A DNA stretch of 35,489 nt from Treponema sp. (GCA_031281025.1 JAITFY010000053.1:1-35489); one strand, 5' to 3'. Shown: positions 14,681 through 23,088, counted from the first letter of the stretch. The notes: a model not told the origin generated them from the sequence alone. Translations and numbers: made by a program.

Positions 14681-15697
14681 CTATTGTCCGCTTCTTGAAC
14701 GTTCCAGTATTTGAATTATTCTACCATAAATGTCTTGATCATAAATAGTACCCATAATCGGAGATAAAACACCCCGTAATTCCGTCTGCCATAAATTATG
14801 CTGCGCCGCAGTAGGCTTATTTATGGAAAGTCCATCCCTTCTCATCATTGAAATTGCATCAGTTTCTGTTCTGGACATTGATTCACTAAATTCTACGGCC
14901 ATTCGTCTGGTAATCCTTATTATTTCCTGCTGATGCGCAGGACTAATTTTATTCCATGTAACGCTGTTAATTACTACCGCTCCAATGATTGGCGAAATTG
15001 GTAATTCCAGCATATGATTAAGAGACCTATGAATCTGAAATGGAGCGACACCTATCGGGGTCATATAGATGGTATTAATTTCGCCTCTATCAAGACTTCT
15101 CATTACCATTGCTAAATCGGTATCTACTACAGTAAACCCCATAGTCCTAAATGCCGTATTCATTTCGGATAAATCGGGGCTGGTGGCGATTCTTTGCCGG
15201 CGCAAATCGGCTGGTGTAAGAACTTGCTCTTTTGAGAACAAGTAAACCCAGCCGCCCTTTGACCAGGCAAGTATGACAAATCTGGGATCTACTCTTGCTT
15301 CCAGAATAGGCATTAAATCATCAAGCACAAGGTCAAACTCGGCTTCATTTGCGATCAAAAAAGGGACGCTTAAATTTATTATCGCAGGGCAAATATTGGC
15401 AATTCCTACCGAAGTAAAAAGACCAGCTTGAATCGAATTGCTGGAAAGAGAAGAAAACATTTTTACTTCGCTGCCTTCTCTACCATCGTGGCTGATAATT
15501 ACACGTACCTGATTATTTGTAACCTGCTGCCATTCAGTTGCGAGGCGGTCAAGCGCCCTTCCCCATTCGGTATTTCTGGGCAAAATGGATGCAAACCTGA
15601 TAGTAACAACTTCTTCACGAGCGGTGCCGCGTTGAGCATAAACAATACCAGCCGATAAGAAGAACAAAAGCGCCAGGAAAAATGCAATTCTTTTCAT
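14681..15697 (-). CDS. TRAP transporter solute-binding protein (DctP/TatP type), copy 1
   Basis: A 338-residue paralogue of the protein encoded just downstream. Signal peptide MKRIAFFLALLFFLSAGIVYA, then the same DctP landmarks: IRFASILPRNTEWGRALDRL, LAWSKGGWVYLFSKEQ and PADLRRQRIATSPDL with the conserved arginine. Residues around 190-215 (VVDTDLAMVMRSLDRGEINTI) differ from copy 2, as does the residue run near the end, so ligand preference could differ. It follows tatT after about 30 bases and precedes copy 2 after 30 bases. AGGGG upstream of the ATG sets the start. One permease must serve both receptors unless another is encoded elsewhere. Confidence 0.9.
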   Translation of the reverse strand: MKRIAFFLALLFFLSAGIVYAQRGTAREEVVTIRFASILPRNTEWGRALDRLATEWQQVTNNQVRVIISHDGREGSEVKMFSSLSSNSIQAGLFTSVGIANICPAIINLSVPFLIANEAEFDLVLDDLMPILEARVDPRFVILAWSKGGWVYLFSKEQVLTPADLRRQRIATSPDLSEMNTAFRTMGFTVVDTDLAMVMRSLDRGEINTIYMTPIGVAPFQIHRSLNHMLELPISPIIGAVVINSVTWNKISPAHQQEIIRITRRMAVEFSESMSRTETDAISMMRRDGLSINKPTAAQHNLWQTELRGVLSPIMGTIYDQDIYGRIIQILERSRSGQ

Positions 15698-15728
15698 GTA
15701 ATACCCCTAAAAATTATTCAATTATACT

Positions 15729-16673
15729 TCAAAAATCACCTGGAATAGGAAGAAATGAAAAAGATAACCAGGCATTATCAAGCAGCCACCTCGCTTTTTG
15801 CTGATTTATAACATTTACCAGCCTTGTTGGAATATCATCATCGGGGTTTATTTCCAGGACTTTTTCCAGGTTATACTTGTAGCTATCATAGTCTTGTTCT
15901 GGAACACTTATAAACTGGGCATAAGATAAATATGCACCGGTTGAAGTTCCTCTGGATTTTTCCACTGCTTGATCAAAATGATATTTTGCAAGTTCCATGT
16001 CTCCTCCAAGCACTTCGGGCAGAGACGCATAAAAAATAATGAAAAATTCGTTTAAAGCCCAACCGCCATAGTTGGGATTAAGAGTATATGCTCTGTGGAT
16101 CATCGCATTCCATTCGGGTACATGGGTACTCAATTCAAAATCAAGAATATCGATGGAATAGGCGGAAAGCCCGCCTGCTACAGCCCAATAGAGAAGGTCT
16201 ACATCGTTTTTCTTTATCCTGCCAAGGAAACTTTCCCGGGTATCATCATTAGCGACAGCTTGTTTAAAACCACGGTACTTTGATTCCAGGGCATTATAGA
16301 GAATTTCGTATCCCCGCAGGTATAACTGCTTTGCCCGTGTTAAAGCGGCTTGACGTTCCTGCCATTCATAATGGGGAAACATTTCCGCCGGCCCCTGAAC
16401 AAAGGCATTGGCGTACATGATAAAAAGCGACCCTGTGGTTAACATCAACCCCTGATGAGTGGGATTTTGCGACAGTAACGCTTCATACATTTTTATGGTA
16501 AAAGGAATGGCATCCCCTACCAGCTGGGGGTCGGGATCCCCTGTAAAGACATCGGTGCCGCCATCGCCCGTAAGCGCATTTGCGACCATATTCATTGCCA
16601 TTTTATTAACACAGGATGGAAAGAGCAGGCAACAAAACAATAGAACTAAAACTAAAATATTTTGTTTTCTCAT
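15729..16673 (-). CDS. tatT: TRAP-associated TPR lipoprotein TatT
   Basis: A 314-residue lipoprotein of the TatT family. The signal ends in the lipobox LFPSC with C21 as the lipidated residue, followed by KMAMNMVANALTGDGG, a typical TatT start. The remainder is helical and consistent with the cryptic TPR repeats known from T. pallidum TatT, for example MYEALLSQNPTHQGL and the YHFDQAVEKSRG repeat unit. TatT partners with the TatP binding protein and is thought to pass hydrophobic ligands through a central pore. It is the first gene of tatT-tatP-tatP-tatQM. There is no Shine-Dalgarno; an extended -10 TGT-TATAAT lies 9 bases before the ATG. Confidence 0.9.
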   Translation of the reverse strand: MRKQNILVLVLLFCCLLFPSCVNKMAMNMVANALTGDGGTDVFTGDPDPQLVGDAIPFTIKMYEALLSQNPTHQGLMLTTGSLFIMYANAFVQGPAEMFPHYEWQERQAALTRAKQLYLRGYEILYNALESKYRGFKQAVANDDTRESFLGRIKKNDVDLLYWAVAGGLSAYSIDILDFELSTHVPEWNAMIHRAYTLNPNYGGWALNEFFIIFYASLPEVLGGDMELAKYHFDQAVEKSRGTSTGAYLSYAQFISVPEQDYDSYKYNLEKVLEINPDDDIPTRLVNVINQQKARWLLDNAWLSFSFLPIPGDF

Positions 16674-16682
16674 AGTTCAAAT

Positions 16683-16691
16683 ATTATAACA
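16683..16691 (-). promoter_or_regulatory. Extended -10 promoter of the TRAP operon
   Basis: On the minus strand TGT-TATAAT spans 16691-16683. The tatT ATG at 16673 is 9 bases past the box, so the leader would be about 2 bases. No good -35 is seen. Confidence 0.55.
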
Positions 16692-16770
16692 TATTTGAAT
16701 GAAAAAGATAACATCTATTTTTCATTATTTATTACCATTCAGGGAACTATTGGCAAAAGTAATAAAATGC

Positions 16771-16776
16771 GATAAT
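16771..16776 (+). promoter_or_regulatory. Candidate -10 box of the methyltransferase gene
   Basis: TGC-GATAAT (16768-16776) is an extended -10, with TTGGCA (16750-16755) at a short 15-base spacing. The ATG at 16787 follows by 10 bases without a Shine-Dalgarno. Confidence 0.4.
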
Positions 16777-16786
16777 TTTGAATTAA

Positions 16787-17893
16787 ATGCACCTTCCTGC
16801 AGCGGAAAAAAAAGAATACCTTACCCAACAACTCATCACTTATATAGGAAATAAACGGTCTTTATTGGATTTTATTGGCGATGGAATAAAAAAAGTTCAA
16901 AAAAAACTAAATAAAAACAAGTTAAAAATGTTTGATGTATTCAGCGGTTCGGGAATAACCGCAAGATATTTTAAGCAGTTTTGCGATCTGTTAATTGTAA
17001 ACGATCTGGAAAAGTATTCTTCTGTTATAAATGGCTGTTATTTGTCAAACGAAGATGAATTAAATTTAGCTTTATTACGTGAATTTTATCAGGAAATTAT
17101 TTCCAAAACAAACAAAGGTTTAAAAAAAGGAATAATTTCTGATTTTTATGCCCCTGTTGATGATACAAATATAAAATCTGGCGAACGTGTTTTTTATACA
17201 ACCAGAAATGCCATGTACATTGATACTGTAAGGCAATTAATAAACCAAATACCACAAGACGAACAAAAATTCTTTTTAGCACCGCTGCTTTCTGAAAGTT
17301 CCATACATACAAATACATCGGGGGTTTTTAAAGGTTTTTATAAAAATAAAAAAGGTATAGGACAATACGGCGGAAATAACAAAAACGCATTAAAAAGAAT
17401 TACCGGAGAAATCAATTTGCCGTTTCCTGTTTTTAGCAATTTTAATTGCGAGGCTATTGTACATAACAAAGATGCAAATACAATTATTGGCAGTATACCA
17501 GAAGTTGATATAGCTTATTTGGATCCTCCGTATAACCAGCATCCGTACGGCTCAAACTATTTTATGTTAAATTTAATTTTGGATTATGACTATCCAAAAA
17601 CAACAAGCAAAATTTCCGGTATACCGCAAAATTGGAATCGTTCTGTTTATAACAAAGGTACTCAAACCTTAAATGCGCTTACTTTTCTTGTAGAAAACAT
17701 AAATGCAAAGTACTTATTAATATCATTTAATTCGGAAGGATTTATTAATATAGAACAAATGAAGGATATGCTTAATAAATATGGAAAAGTTGAAGTATTG
17801 GAGACAAAATACAATACCTTTAAAGGAAGCAGAAACTTAAATTCCCGTGACATTCATGTTAAGGAGTATTTGTATTTACTGGAGAAGGCATAA
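16787..17893 (+). CDS. D12-class DNA adenine-N6 methyltransferase
   Basis: A 368-residue methyltransferase of the D12 (Dam/alpha N6-adenine) class. Motif X is ITYIGNKRSLLDFI near residues 18-31, motif I is DVFSGSGITARYF, and the catalytic motif IV is AYLDPPYNQ with DPPY. A C-terminal LLISFNSEGF strand completes the fold. It methylates adenine N6 in a specific DNA site that cannot be read from the sequence. No restriction endonuclease, specificity subunit or repair nuclease gene is adjacent, so it is a solitary enzyme here, flanked by tatT and a pectate lyase. Its coding sequence is visibly richer in A and T (many AAA, AAT and TTA codons) than its neighbours, suggesting horizontal acquisition. 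A canonical hairpin terminator follows directly. Confidence 0.9.
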   Translation: MHLPAAEKKEYLTQQLITYIGNKRSLLDFIGDGIKKVQKKLNKNKLKMFDVFSGSGITARYFKQFCDLLIVNDLEKYSSVINGCYLSNEDELNLALLREFYQEIISKTNKGLKKGIISDFYAPVDDTNIKSGERVFYTTRNAMYIDTVRQLINQIPQDEQKFFLAPLLSESSIHTNTSGVFKGFYKNKKGIGQYGGNNKNALKRITGEINLPFPVFSNFNCEAIVHNKDANTIIGSIPEVDIAYLDPPYNQHPYGSNYFMLNLILDYDYPKTTSKISGIPQNWNRSVYNKGTQTLNALTFLVENINAKYLLISFNSEGFINIEQMKDMLNKYGKVEVLETKYNTFKGSRNLNSRDIHVKEYLYLLEKA

Positions 17894-17926
17894 AAAAACG
17901 ACACAACTTTCGCTGTGTCGTTTTTT
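17893..17926. terminator. Bidirectional rho-independent terminator
   Basis: AAAAAACGACACA (17893-17905) pairs with TGTGTCGTTTTTT (17914-17926) around an 8-base loop. It lies between the convergent methyltransferase and pectate lyase genes, with T runs available on both strands. Confidence 0.9.
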
Positions 17927-17945
17927 ATTCAGTAAGAATCTACCA

Positions 17946-19691
17946 CTATCTTAACATATTCCTGAAATCGGCAGTACTTCTACGTGTAGCACCTGCGGCA
18001 CTCTGAACCGCTGATTGTTTGGTACTATTTGCAGTAGCTAAAGAGAAAGTGTAGGAATTTGATGGATTAAACGGTCTGTTATTATCCTGTGAACGGGTAC
18101 TTACTCTTCCGTTGGTGAGTCCAACACCTGTATTGCCTGCTGAGAATACTCTAGCAGAGCTAAAACCATTAAAGCCAGTATTCAGAACTCTGTTGTTGTT
18201 TACAGATACAAACATATTGTTTTCAATTACATAATCCGAGTTAATACCAGGACCCAAGACGTAATTTGCGATGTTTCGGAATACGTTGTTGTACATATGT
18301 ACCTGGCATCCGCGAGTTCTTGGCATACGATCACGTGCTGTATGGAAGTGGGAATTGTGTATAGTTACACGCCTATCGTTCTGGTTTGTGGCGGAGTCAG
18401 TGGTACCGATTAGCAATACTTCGTTAGCATTGGTAAATACGCTATTGGAAACGGTGACCTGTCCACGGACAATGCAAAGTAATGTGTCGTGCCAGTCGCC
18501 ACCATTGGCATAATTGGCTGAACCTGTGGTGAATGTTACATGGTCAATCCAAATACCGGTTCCGCCATCAATGTTAAGAGCATCAAGTCCGGGATCTGGC
18601 CTTGTATCACGGGCATCCCAGAAAGTAACGTTCTTGATAATGACGTTTTGTCTATTTTGGATTCGTAAGCCACCGAACATAATCCTTGCATTGTCTATAC
18701 CTATAATGGTAGTATTGGAGCCAATTTCGAATCTTCGGTTAGGAGTTCCGCTTGTAACATTTGTATCTGTTACACCAGGGCGATGTCCTGAGCCGTTGGT
18801 TATTCTTCCGTCAGAAAGATCGATGTCGCCAGAGATAACGATGAATTTTGCATTATTGTTGTTGATGGCATTTGTAAAAGCTGTGCGTTTTGCAACACTG
18901 CTTGTTCCACCAATGAAAATCACGCTTGAGGGGTTGGCATAAGAAATACCTTGGTTGCTATTTGCAATATCTGCAAAGCCGCCAGTGCGTACTCTGCGGC
19001 CTCTGAGATCGTTAAAAATAGCAGTGGCAGTTGAGTTGGTTCCAGTTCCGGTGCCGCTATTGGCATTGTTGTTATTGTTACTGCTATTGTTATTGTTTGA
19101 GGATCCAGCGTTAGGATTTGCAGCTAATATAACATCATAAAGTCTGATACCGCCAGAGCAGCCCAATTGGACAGTTACTCTGTCTGTTCCATTATAGTCA
19201 AAGTTTGATGTCAAAGTGTTTAAGCCGTTGGTTCCAGATGTCCGGTGCCGGCTTGTACCGTTAGTGAAAATTTCAATTTGACGTCCTGAGTTACCACTGC
19301 CAGTGTCGGTGTATCTAAGCGTAAGCCTGAACGGGCCCTGAACATTGGCAATTTGCAGGAAATATCTGCCTGATGCAGTTGCACCGCCGGTCTGGATACA
19401 ACCTCTGGTGGCGCTGCCGCCCGGGCTGGCTTGATTTGGCATCCAGCGGAAATCCCGCTGTGAACCCAATAGGGTCATGCTGTTCTGGTAAGTAACATTA
19501 GCTGTTATGGCCCTGTTGCCATTGGTGTTGTAATCCGTTAATCCGCTTGCGCTAGCCTGGAAATTCCAGGAAGTGCCGATAGTGTTACGCGCAGCAGCAT
19601 CATCCGCCGCACCCATTTCCGGCATTTCACTGCACGTAATGAATAACAATGACACAATCATTGCTAAAACTACTAGCTTTAATACTTTCAT
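17946..19691 (-). CDS. Pectate lyase (PL1 family) lipoprotein
   Basis: A 581-residue secreted protein. The signal ends at LFITC with C20 the likely lipidated cysteine, giving a surface or periplasmic lipoprotein. Residues about 40-195 look like a beta-sandwich carbohydrate-binding-type module (YFLQIANVQGPFRLTLRYTD). A low-complexity Asn/Ser/Gly/Thr linker follows (about 197-225). The rest is a right-handed beta-helix of the pectate lyase C/PL1 type, with NTTIIGI, NVIIKNVTFWD, WIDHVTF (near 380) and DRMPRTRGCQVHMYNN (about 453-468), the last holding the catalytic-type arginines. PL1 enzymes cleave polygalacturonate by beta-elimination using Ca2+. The start has AGAGGAT upstream. It appears monocistronic, with a terminator beyond its stop. 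Confidence 0.9.
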   Translation of the reverse strand: MKVLKLVVLAMIVSLLFITCSEMPEMGAADDAAARNTIGTSWNFQASASGLTDYNTNGNRAITANVTYQNSMTLLGSQRDFRWMPNQASPGGSATRGCIQTGGATASGRYFLQIANVQGPFRLTLRYTDTGSGNSGRQIEIFTNGTSRHRTSGTNGLNTLTSNFDYNGTDRVTVQLGCSGGIRLYDVILAANPNAGSSNNNNSSNNNNNANSGTGTGTNSTATAIFNDLRGRRVRTGGFADIANSNQGISYANPSSVIFIGGTSSVAKRTAFTNAINNNNAKFIVISGDIDLSDGRITNGSGHRPGVTDTNVTSGTPNRRFEIGSNTTIIGIDNARIMFGGLRIQNRQNVIIKNVTFWDARDTRPDPGLDALNIDGGTGIWIDHVTFTTGSANYANGGDWHDTLLCIVRGQVTVSNSVFTNANEVLLIGTTDSATNQNDRRVTIHNSHFHTARDRMPRTRGCQVHMYNNVFRNIANYVLGPGINSDYVIENNMFVSVNNNRVLNTGFNGFSSARVFSAGNTGVGLTNGRVSTRSQDNNRPFNPSNSYTFSLATANSTKQSAVQSAAGATRRSTADFRNMLR

Positions 19692-19856
19692 ACTGATCCT
19701 CTTTTTTTTAATAAATTTGTTTTAGAAAGAAAATAACATTTTCATCTATAGTATAATTTACACTATCCACATATTATATGTATTATAAAGACGTGTTTTT
19801 GTAAAATACCGTTGTTGTTATATTGCAAAAAAGGCGCAAAAATAGCAAAAAACTAC

Positions 19857-21623
19857 CTAATCCCCAATTACAGCGCGGATATCTTTTTTGATAAAATCCA
19901 GTTTGCGGGTTACTTCGGCTTTTGCCGCTTCAAGTCCGCCTTGATTAACTTCGGCACAGCATGACGCATAAAACTTTATCTTGGGTTCTGTGCCGCTGGG
20001 GCGTGCGCATACGACTGTGCCGTCTGTCAGGAAAAACTGTAATACGTCACTTGGGGGAAAACCATCTGCGCCGTTTTTTATGTCACGAACTTTTGCCACT
20101 TCTATGCCGCCAAGTGTCTTGGGCGGATTTTTGCGGTATTCTTCCATGATGCCGTTCATTATGGAAGAACCCTGCGGCCCCTGAAAATATTTGGAGATTC
20201 CCAATTCCTGCCAGTAACCGCAGATGGCGTAAAGTTCATCAAGGCGGTCAAGGAGGCTTTTTCCCAAACTCCGCCAGTAGAGAGTCATTTCTGCGGTAAG
20301 AGCTGCCGCAGATACTGCATCTTTGTCACGAACCTGGGTATCTATATTATAACCATAGCTTTCTTCTGTACCAAATACAAAGGTTTTTGCGTCTTTATCC
20401 CCGGCAGCAGCGGCAAGTTCCCATTTGCGCATAACGTCGGCAATCCATTTAAAACCGGTAAGGCATTCAACACAATCACCGCCGTAATACTGCGCAACTT
20501 TTTTTTGCATTCCGGTAGTAACAATTGAATTGATCATGGCGGCATTGGGCGGCAGCCTGCCAAGCTCTTTTAGCGAAAGGAAAATGTAATCGGCAAGGAG
20601 TACTCCCATTTGGTTTCCTGTAACCAATGTAAAACTGCCGGATTTATTTGGCACTGCAATACCAAAACGATCTGCATCAGGGTCGGTTGCCATTACAACA
20701 TCGGCTTTTTCCTTCGCGCCAAGCGCTAAAGCCATTTCAAGAGCAGCGGCTTCTTCCGGATTTGGGAACGCCACAGTGGGGAAATTACCGTCGCCTTCGC
20801 GCTGTTCGGGAACAGTGATCACATTTAAGCCAAATTCGCCAAGGATTTTTTCTACATGAAAAGCGCCTGTACCGTGAAGCGGAGTAAAAACTATTTTAAC
20901 TTCGTTTGCTTTTGCTTTTATTAATTCCGGCCTAAAAAGACATGCCTTTACCAATTCCTGATATGGCTCATCAACTTCTTTATCGATTATTACCAAAAGC
21001 CCTTTGTCCAGAGCTTCCTTGCGGGAGATTTCTTTTATATCTTTGACAGCGTTTACTTCATCTATGATACCGGCATCATGCGGGGGAATTACCTGAGAGC
21101 CGTCATTCCAATAAGCTTTGTACCCATTGTACTCGGGCGGGTTGTGGCTGGCGGTAACAACAATGCCGGTATCGCAGCCAAGGAAACGTATGGCATACGA
21201 CAACTGCGGCGTTGGTCTAAGCGCCGAAAAAAGATATGTCTTAATCCCGTTTGCACCAAATATTAAAGCGGCTGCTTCGGCAAACTCCGCCGAATAATGA
21301 CGGCTGTCAAAAGCGATAACGGCTTTAAGGCTGCCGGATGCGGCTTTTTCGGGAAATGTTTTAACGATGTACGAAGCAAGGCCCTGAGTAGCGCTTTTTA
21401 CAACCAGAGTATTCATGCGGTTATATCCGCCGCCAATTACCCCGCGAAGACCGCCTGTACCAAACTCAAGATTTTGATAGAAGCGGTCGGTTAGTTCCTT
21501 ATCTGCATCTTCGGTATTTTGCGACAAAAGCTTTTCAACTTCTTCCCTAAAGTGAGCGTCTTTTTCTTTTACGATATATTCGTTTGCTCTTTCCTTGATT
21601 TGTGACATGTTTAAATTATTCAT
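19857..21623 (-). CDS. Phosphoglucomutase/phosphomannomutase (alpha-D-phosphohexomutase)
   Basis: A 588-residue cytoplasmic mutase that interconverts hexose 1- and 6-phosphates. All four family sites are present: the phosphoserine loop TASHNPPEYNGYK (near 158), the Mg2+ loop DPDADRFG (near 312), the sugar loop GTEESYGYN (near 418) and the phosphate loop RPSGTEPKIKFY (near 540). Length and the extended N-terminus match the long PGM2-like/PgcA subgroup found in Firmicutes and spirochaetes. Whether it prefers glucose, mannose or ribose phosphates cannot be told. The ATG at 21623 lies 6 bases after an extended -10 and has no Shine-Dalgarno; an internal ATG at 21608 lacks a clear site too. Confidence 0.93.
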   Translation of the reverse strand: MNNLNMSQIKERANEYIVKEKDAHFREEVEKLLSQNTEDADKELTDRFYQNLEFGTGGLRGVIGGGYNRMNTLVVKSATQGLASYIVKTFPEKAASGSLKAVIAFDSRHYSAEFAEAAALIFGANGIKTYLFSALRPTPQLSYAIRFLGCDTGIVVTASHNPPEYNGYKAYWNDGSQVIPPHDAGIIDEVNAVKDIKEISRKEALDKGLLVIIDKEVDEPYQELVKACLFRPELIKAKANEVKIVFTPLHGTGAFHVEKILGEFGLNVITVPEQREGDGNFPTVAFPNPEEAAALEMALALGAKEKADVVMATDPDADRFGIAVPNKSGSFTLVTGNQMGVLLADYIFLSLKELGRLPPNAAMINSIVTTGMQKKVAQYYGGDCVECLTGFKWIADVMRKWELAAAAGDKDAKTFVFGTEESYGYNIDTQVRDKDAVSAAALTAEMTLYWRSLGKSLLDRLDELYAICGYWQELGISKYFQGPQGSSIMNGIMEEYRKNPPKTLGGIEVAKVRDIKNGADGFPPSDVLQFFLTDGTVVCARPSGTEPKIKFYASCCAEVNQGGLEAAKAEVTRKLDFIKKDIRAVIGD

Positions 21624-21629
21624 GAAATG

Positions 21630-21638
21630 AGTCTAGCA
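21630..21638 (-). promoter_or_regulatory. Extended -10 promoter of the phosphohexomutase gene
   Basis: On the minus strand TGC-TAGACT (21638-21630), with TTGTTT at 21658-21653 as a -35 after a 17-base spacer. The ATG at 21623 follows after 6 bases, predicting a leaderless message. Confidence 0.5.
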
Positions 21639-21670
21639 CACTTTTATAGAAAAAACAATGCTGGCAACAA

Positions 21671-21703
21671 AAAAAACACCCGGAGAAAGGAGTAACTCCG
21701 GGT
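21671..21703 (-). terminator. Rho-independent terminator downstream of the DUF4105 gene
   Basis: ACCCGGAG (21678-21685) and CTCCGGGT (21696-21703) form an 8-bp GC-rich stem with a 10-base loop. Read on the minus strand it is followed by G and eight T. It would end transcripts coming from the gene at 21799-23088, about 95 bases after that stop. On the plus strand the same hairpin precedes a 15-codon ORF. Confidence 0.75.
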
Positions 21704-21715
21704 AGAAGGAGAAAT

Positions 21716-21763
21716 ATGAGGAACACGATTCCACTTCCGTATGCTAACTACACAACCATATAG
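21716..21763 (+). CDS. Possible 15-codon ORF with a strong ribosome site
   Basis: ATG at 21716, preceded by GAAGGAG with good spacing, opens a 15-residue frame, MRNTIPLPYANYTTI, ending in TAG at 21763. It lies on the strand opposite the DUF4105 transcript and just after the GC-rich hairpin at 21678-21703. No clear promoter is seen and no homologue is recognised. It may be a chance ORF. Confidence 0.25.
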   Translation: MRNTIPLPYANYTTI

Positions 21764-21798
21764 GGGAAAAAAGGTTACAGCCAATATAGCAATTTATT

Positions 21799-23088
21799 TT
21801 AAATTCTTTTTCGCATAAAAATCTTTTCAAGACAAGCTTTAAGACCAACAGGTTGAAACGTAAAAAGTAACGCTAAAGGAAGCATCAACATTTGTTCTGC
21901 AAGGTTTTGTTGATAAAAACCTGTATTATTTATAGGACAACTTGGAAAAATTTTAACAACCATGGAAATAAAAATGCCGATTACGGTCATAAGCCATAAT
22001 AACCGCAATAATTCGCTGGAATTTACCAGTTTTTGCGGATTTTTTGTAAAAGCATAACGAATTCCTGCAGGAAAGGCAGCCAAAAGTAATGGCGTACAAA
22101 AAAACATGTTTGCATTCTGATATGTATAGTCATGGTCTGTGCAAATGTTCATAAAATAAAGAAGCAGGCCTGCCAAACCAAAAAAAAGACCGCAAAGGCT
22201 CATGCTGATACCGGCCAGAATTCTTCCAACACGAATGTTTTTATGGTACAGAAAAAAGAAAAATCCAAAAACAACTGATAATCCAATGCTGAATGTCAGG
22301 AATTGAAACCACGGAGATTTTGGAAATTCAAGTACAACAGGGCGTCCGCCTGATTCTATTATTTCCTGAATAGAATCTTCCGATGCTACCAGTTTTCGCT
22401 GGACTCCATTTACATCGGTATACCAAAAGTCCATTATATTTTTTGCGACTTCGGACGGCAAAAACATATCGTCCCATACAGTAATGGGCCTGTCAATTAA
22501 TTGCCCCATTAAAAAGTTTAAAAACCAGTTTGGTGCAGGAGAAAACCATATATGGCGGCGGACATGTTCCCTTAATGTAAAACGGCTTTGCATATTATCG
22601 AACTTTTCCTTAAACTGTCCGTCTGTGGCTAGATCAATTATTTCGATAATTCTTGTAGAACAATTATTCCTAAAATGATGGTAAGAATATTCTCGATTTT
22701 CGGGCAGCATGTCAGAATCGGCAATTTCTTTGACCTTTAATCTGGTTTCCGGTGGAAAATTAAGGGTGTAAAAAGCAAGGCTGCGGTTGTTTCTCCTGTA
22801 AAATTCGATGTTTGCTGCGGTAAGAGAAACTCCGCTGGAATATAACAGCCGTCCAAAGGCAAAGTTATAAAAAAAATGTTCAGAATCAAACGAAAAAATT
22901 CCATAATCATAAAAAAGGCTTCTGCCTGTATTGGAATCTTCGATCACAAGGGCAATATGCCCCCACCAAAAATAAAGCGGATCGCCAGGACCAAGTATTG
23001 CAACTTTAACAGTAAGATTTTCCCCCTGCGCAGAAAGCATAATCGTAAAGATACAAAACAACAGAATAAATAATGCTATTTTTTTCAT
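21799..23088 (-). CDS. DUF4105 family membrane protein
   Basis: About 429 residues from the preferred start at 23088 (MKKIALFILLFC, a signal peptide ending near SAQG); the longer frame to 23103 adds five residues without a better site. The N-terminal periplasmic domain shows the DUF4105 features LYFWWGHIALVIED, YDYGIFSFD and the HHFRNNCSTRI box, with a cysteine near residue 142 that is invariant-looking in this family and hints at a papain/NlpC-like fold. The last 170 residues contain about five membrane segments. Related domains occur in Bacteroides and Borrelia proteins of unknown function. It lies 46 bases after the last gene of the motility operon, with a possible -10 box (AAAATA) 5 bases before the ATG, so it may have its own promoter. 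Confidence 0.8.
   Translation of the reverse strand: MKKIALFILLFCIFTIMLSAQGENLTVKVAILGPGDPLYFWWGHIALVIEDSNTGRSLFYDYGIFSFDSEHFFYNFAFGRLLYSSGVSLTAANIEFYRRNNRSLAFYTLNFPPETRLKVKEIADSDMLPENREYSYHHFRNNCSTRIIEIIDLATDGQFKEKFDNMQSRFTLREHVRRHIWFSPAPNWFLNFLMGQLIDRPITVWDDMFLPSEVAKNIMDFWYTDVNGVQRKLVASEDSIQEIIESGGRPVVLEFPKSPWFQFLTFSIGLSVVFGFFFFLYHKNIRVGRILAGISMSLCGLFFGLAGLLLYFMNICTDHDYTYQNANMFFCTPLLLAAFPAGIRYAFTKNPQKLVNSSELLRLLWLMTVIGIFISMVVKIFPSCPINNTGFYQQNLAEQMLMLPLALLFTFQPVGLKACLEKIFMRKRI

Noticed and set aside
18514-18942. A 142-codon plus-strand frame inside the pectate lyase gene
   Set aside because: Antisense to a beta-helix gene with clear PL1 motifs; the frame shows no domain or start signal.
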